Source: Paracoccaceae bacterium
Lineage (GTDB): Bacteria; Pseudomonadota; Alphaproteobacteria; Rhodobacterales; Rhodobacteraceae
DNA: 7,031 nucleotides
Assembly: GCA_027069385.1 (NCBI GenBank)
Contig: JALXER010000116.1
Span: 1-7,031 of the forward strand
Reading direction: 5' to 3'
Numbering within the stretch: position 1 is the stretch's first letter; each line of letters begins with the position of its first letter. Below the pieces are notes generated by a model, which saw only the letters and a program-made list of their open reading frames with translations, searched no databases and was not told where the DNA came from. Positions 4,847 through 7,031 of this stretch are shown here, piece by piece. Made by a program: the position numbers and the translations under genes.

Positions 4847-6034
4847 ATGACCGATGATGTAAGAGCCAAGGCCGAAACAGCCCTGAAAGAGGTCGAAGCC
4901 GTAACCGCCGCGTTGCTGCCCGAACCCAAAGGGGAACTGATCGTGATCGATCAGGCCGACGCCGCCGACAAGGCCGAAATCAAAAAACGCATGAGCGAAC
5001 TGGACATGGGCAACACCCAGTCGATTATTCGCTTTGGCTCGGCCGCGCAGGCCGAATTGCAGGAAATCAGCCAGGAAATGCTGGCCGGTGTGCGCAACAA
5101 GGATACCGGCCCCGCTGGCGGGGCGCTGCGCGAAATGGTCACCTCTATTCGCGGGTTCTCGGTGGATGAACTGAACCCGAACCGCAAACTGTCATGGTGG
5201 GAAAAACTGATTGGCCGCGCCAAGCCGGTTGCCGTGTTCATGGCCAAATACGAAACCGTACAGGGCCAGATCGACAAGATCACCGAAGAGCTGCTGGACC
5301 ACGAGCATGTGCTGCTCAAAGATATCAAATCGCTGGACAAGCTTTACGAAAAAACGCTGGATTTCTATGACCAGCTGGCAATCTATATCGCCGCCGGCGA
5401 GGCCAAGATCAAGGAACTGGACGAGGTGGATATCCCCGCCAAGACCCAGGCGGTCGAGGATGCGCCCGACAATGACAAGGTAATGATGGCGCAGGAATTG
5501 CGCGATCTGCGCTCGGCCCGCGACGATCTGGAACGCCGCGTGCATGACCTGAAACTGACCCGTCAGGTGACCATGCAGTCGCTGCCCTCTATCCGGCTGG
5601 TGCAGGAAAACGACAAGTCGCTGGTGACCAAGATCAACTCGACCCTGGTCAACACCGTGCCGCTATGGGAAACGCAACTGGCCCAGTCGGTCACCATCGC
5701 CCGTTCGCGCGATGCGGCCAAGGTGGTGCGCGAAGCCAACGACCTGACCAACGAATTGCTGACCTCCAACGCGGCCAACCTGAAACTGGCCAATAAAGAG
5801 ATTCGTGAAGAAATCGAACGCGGGATTTTTGACATCGACGCGATCAAAAAGGCCAATGCCGACCTGATCGAAACCATCGAAGACAGCCTGCGCATCGCCG
5901 ACGAAGGCAAGGCCAAACGTGCCGAAGCGGAAAAAGAGCTGAAACTGATGGAAGAAGAACTGACCCAGACCCTTGCAGCGGCCAAGGCCAAAGGCACCGC
6001 GCTGGGCCACAATGTCGGCGAAGCGGCAGGATAA
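4847..6034 (+). CDS. TelA family toxic anion resistance protein
   Basis: The 395-residue protein has no signal peptide or membrane segment and is almost wholly helical and charged, with extended coiled-coil potential. TelA/KlaA-family landmarks are present. One is the central region from GFSVDELNPNRKLSWWEKLIG (103-123) through KYETVQGQIDKI (134-145). The other is the hallmark block LPSIRLVQENDKSLVTKINS (246-265) followed by TVPLWETQL (270-278). The C-terminal helix (about 340-382) is Lys/Glu-rich. The usual length of about 350-400 residues is met. Plasmid RK2 TelA confers tellurite resistance, but the biochemical activity of the family is not established. The protein probably acts in the cytoplasm against the membrane with its XpaC partner. 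AAGGAG at 4835-4840 lies six bases before the start, and the stop overlaps the ribosome binding site of the next gene. Confidence 0.94.
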   Translation: MTDDVRAKAETALKEVEAVTAALLPEPKGELIVIDQADAADKAEIKKRMSELDMGNTQSIIRFGSAAQAELQEISQEMLAGVRNKDTGPAGGALREMVTSIRGFSVDELNPNRKLSWWEKLIGRAKPVAVFMAKYETVQGQIDKITEELLDHEHVLLKDIKSLDKLYEKTLDFYDQLAIYIAAGEAKIKELDEVDIPAKTQAVEDAPDNDKVMMAQELRDLRSARDDLERRVHDLKLTRQVTMQSLPSIRLVQENDKSLVTKINSTLVNTVPLWETQLAQSVTIARSRDAAKVVREANDLTNELLTSNAANLKLANKEIREEIERGIFDIDAIKKANADLIETIEDSLRIADEGKAKRAEAEKELKLMEEELTQTLAAAKAKGTALGHNVGEAAG

Positions 6035-6044
6035 GGAGCAAACC

Positions 6045-7031
6045 ATGGGAATTTTCGATTTTCTGGCTGGCGAGTTTATCGATGTTATCGAATACACCGA
6101 TGACAGCAGCGACACGCTCGTCTGGCGTTTTGAGCGCCGCAATCACGAGATCAAGTACGGCGCCAAGCTGACGGTCCGCGAGGGCCAGGCAGCGGTATTT
6201 GTCCACGAAGGCCAGTTGGCGGATGTGTTTAATCCGGGCATGTATATGCTTGAAACCAACAACATGCCGCTGATGACCACCCTGCAACACTGGGATCACG
6301 GGTTTCAAAGCCCGTTCAAATCCGAGATATACTTTGTCAACACGACACGGTTTCAGGATCTGAAATGGGGCACCAAAAACCCGATCATGTGCCGCGACCC
6401 CGAATTCGGTGTGGTGCGCATTCGGGCCTTTGGTACCTATACGATCCGGGTTTCCGACCCAGCCCTGTTCCTGCGCGAAATTGTTGGCACCGATGGCGAA
6501 TTTACCACCGACGAGATCTCTTACCAGATTCGCAACATCATCGTGCCGCGCTTTACCAATGCCGTTGCCAGTTCGGGTATTCCGGTGCTGGATATGGCCG
6601 CGAATATGGAAAGTCTGGGCGAGATCATCGTGGAAAAAGTCTCGCCGCAACTGGCCGAATTCGGTCTGGAAATGCCGGCATTCTTTATTGAAAACATCTC
6701 GCTGCCGCCAGCCGTCGAAGAAGCGATGGACAAACGCACCAGCATGGGTGTGGTCGGTGATCTGCACAAATATACCCAGTTCGCCGCTGCCGAAGCCATG
6801 ACCGCCGCAGCCGAAAACCCCGGCGGAGGGGGCGGCATGGGCGCTGGTCTGGGCATGGGAATGGGCATGGCCATGGCACAGAACATGGCCGGCAATATGG
6901 CCCAGCAACCCGCTGCCGCCGCGCCTGCTGCCCCGCCGCCACCGCCAGCGGAAAAGGTCTGGCACATTGCCGAGAACGGAGCCACAAAGGGCCCCTTCTC
7001 GCGTGCCGCACTTGGCCGAATGGCCATGGAT
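6045..7031 (+). CDS. SPFH-domain (YdjI-like) protein with GYF_2-like C-terminal domain (partial)
   Basis: The frame is open for 329 codons from ATG 6045 to the right edge, so the C terminus is missing. Residues 1-240 match the SPFH/YdjI (virion-core-like) family. The N terminus MGIFDFLAGEFIDVIEY is followed by VREGQAAVFVHEGQLADVFNPGMY (44-67), SPFKSEIYFVNT (89-100) and FGVVRIRAFGTYTIRVSDP (121-139). A helical region with MPAFFIENISLPPAVEEAMDK comes next (210-230). A Gly/Met-rich linker (259-285) and an Ala/Pro stretch (286-302) lead to VWHIAENGATKGPFSR (305-320). That is the start of a GYF_2-type domain, usually a proline-rich peptide binder. There is no signal peptide. SPFH proteins oligomerise on membranes, so this is a plausible scaffold for XpaC and TelA (inference). 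AAGGAG (6033-6038) overlaps the preceding stop and sits six bases from the ATG, indicating tight co-translation. More operon genes probably follow. Confidence 0.9.
   Translation, partial: MGIFDFLAGEFIDVIEYTDDSSDTLVWRFERRNHEIKYGAKLTVREGQAAVFVHEGQLADVFNPGMYMLETNNMPLMTTLQHWDHGFQSPFKSEIYFVNTTRFQDLKWGTKNPIMCRDPEFGVVRIRAFGTYTIRVSDPALFLREIVGTDGEFTTDEISYQIRNIIVPRFTNAVASSGIPVLDMAANMESLGEIIVEKVSPQLAEFGLEMPAFFIENISLPPAVEEAMDKRTSMGVVGDLHKYTQFAAAEAMTAAAENPGGGGGMGAGLGMGMGMAMAQNMAGNMAQQPAAAAPAAPPPPPAEKVWHIAENGATKGPFSRAALGRMAMD

Noticed and set aside
5844..6965. Long minus-strand open frame (373 codons) opposite the SPFH gene
   Set aside because: Its product is a His/Arg-rich, low-coherence sequence typical of the antisense of GC-rich coding DNA. 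The plus frame has a ribosome binding site and clear family motifs.

Overview
The window reads as chromosomal DNA of an alphaproteobacterium, most likely of the Rhodobacterales (inference). The grounds are the GC-rich codon usage, the ruvC-ruvA gene order, a pair of short DUF1127 proteins, and the mixture of AGGAG-type ribosome binding sites with heat-shock-like CTTG promoters. No rRNA, tRNA, CRISPR array, transposase or phage gene is visible. Every substantial open stretch is accounted for by ten genes, two of them cut by the window edges.

Left part, minus strand (1-1964): ruvC and the first 175 codons of ruvA overlap by four bases and encode parts of the Holliday-junction resolution machinery. 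A 285-base gap upstream of ruvC holds a one-mismatch alphaproteobacterial LexA-box-like site, a perfect 36-base palindrome at 1169-1204, and the rho-independent terminator of the next gene. That gene (1314-1964, minus) encodes a secreted, histidine-rich alpha-helical protein with a canonical EF-hand calcium loop near its C terminus. I do not recognise its function.

Middle part, plus strand (2127-2896): two DUF1127 genes stand in tandem. Their ribosome binding sites and first ~20 codons are nearly identical, and each is preceded at the same distance by a CTTGTCCG promoter-like element. Their C-terminal halves have diverged. A strong terminator closes the pair.

Right part, plus strand (2965-7031): a TerC-family membrane protein is followed after 65 bases by a tight operon. 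This contains a 30-residue single-membrane-segment microprotein, an XpaC-family membrane protein whose start overlaps the microprotein stop, a TelA-family helical protein, and an SPFH/YdjI-like protein with a Gly/Met-rich linker and a GYF_2-like domain that runs off the window. XpaC and TelA are recurrent partners (B. subtilis xpaC-yaaN), and TerC and TelA are both known from tellurite/toxic-anion and metal stress loci. The likely reading is a membrane-associated envelope or metal stress complex: TerC may move a metal, XpaC and the microprotein sit in the membrane, and TelA and the SPFH protein form a cytoplasmic assembly. That combined function is inference. The least described part is the coupled microprotein.
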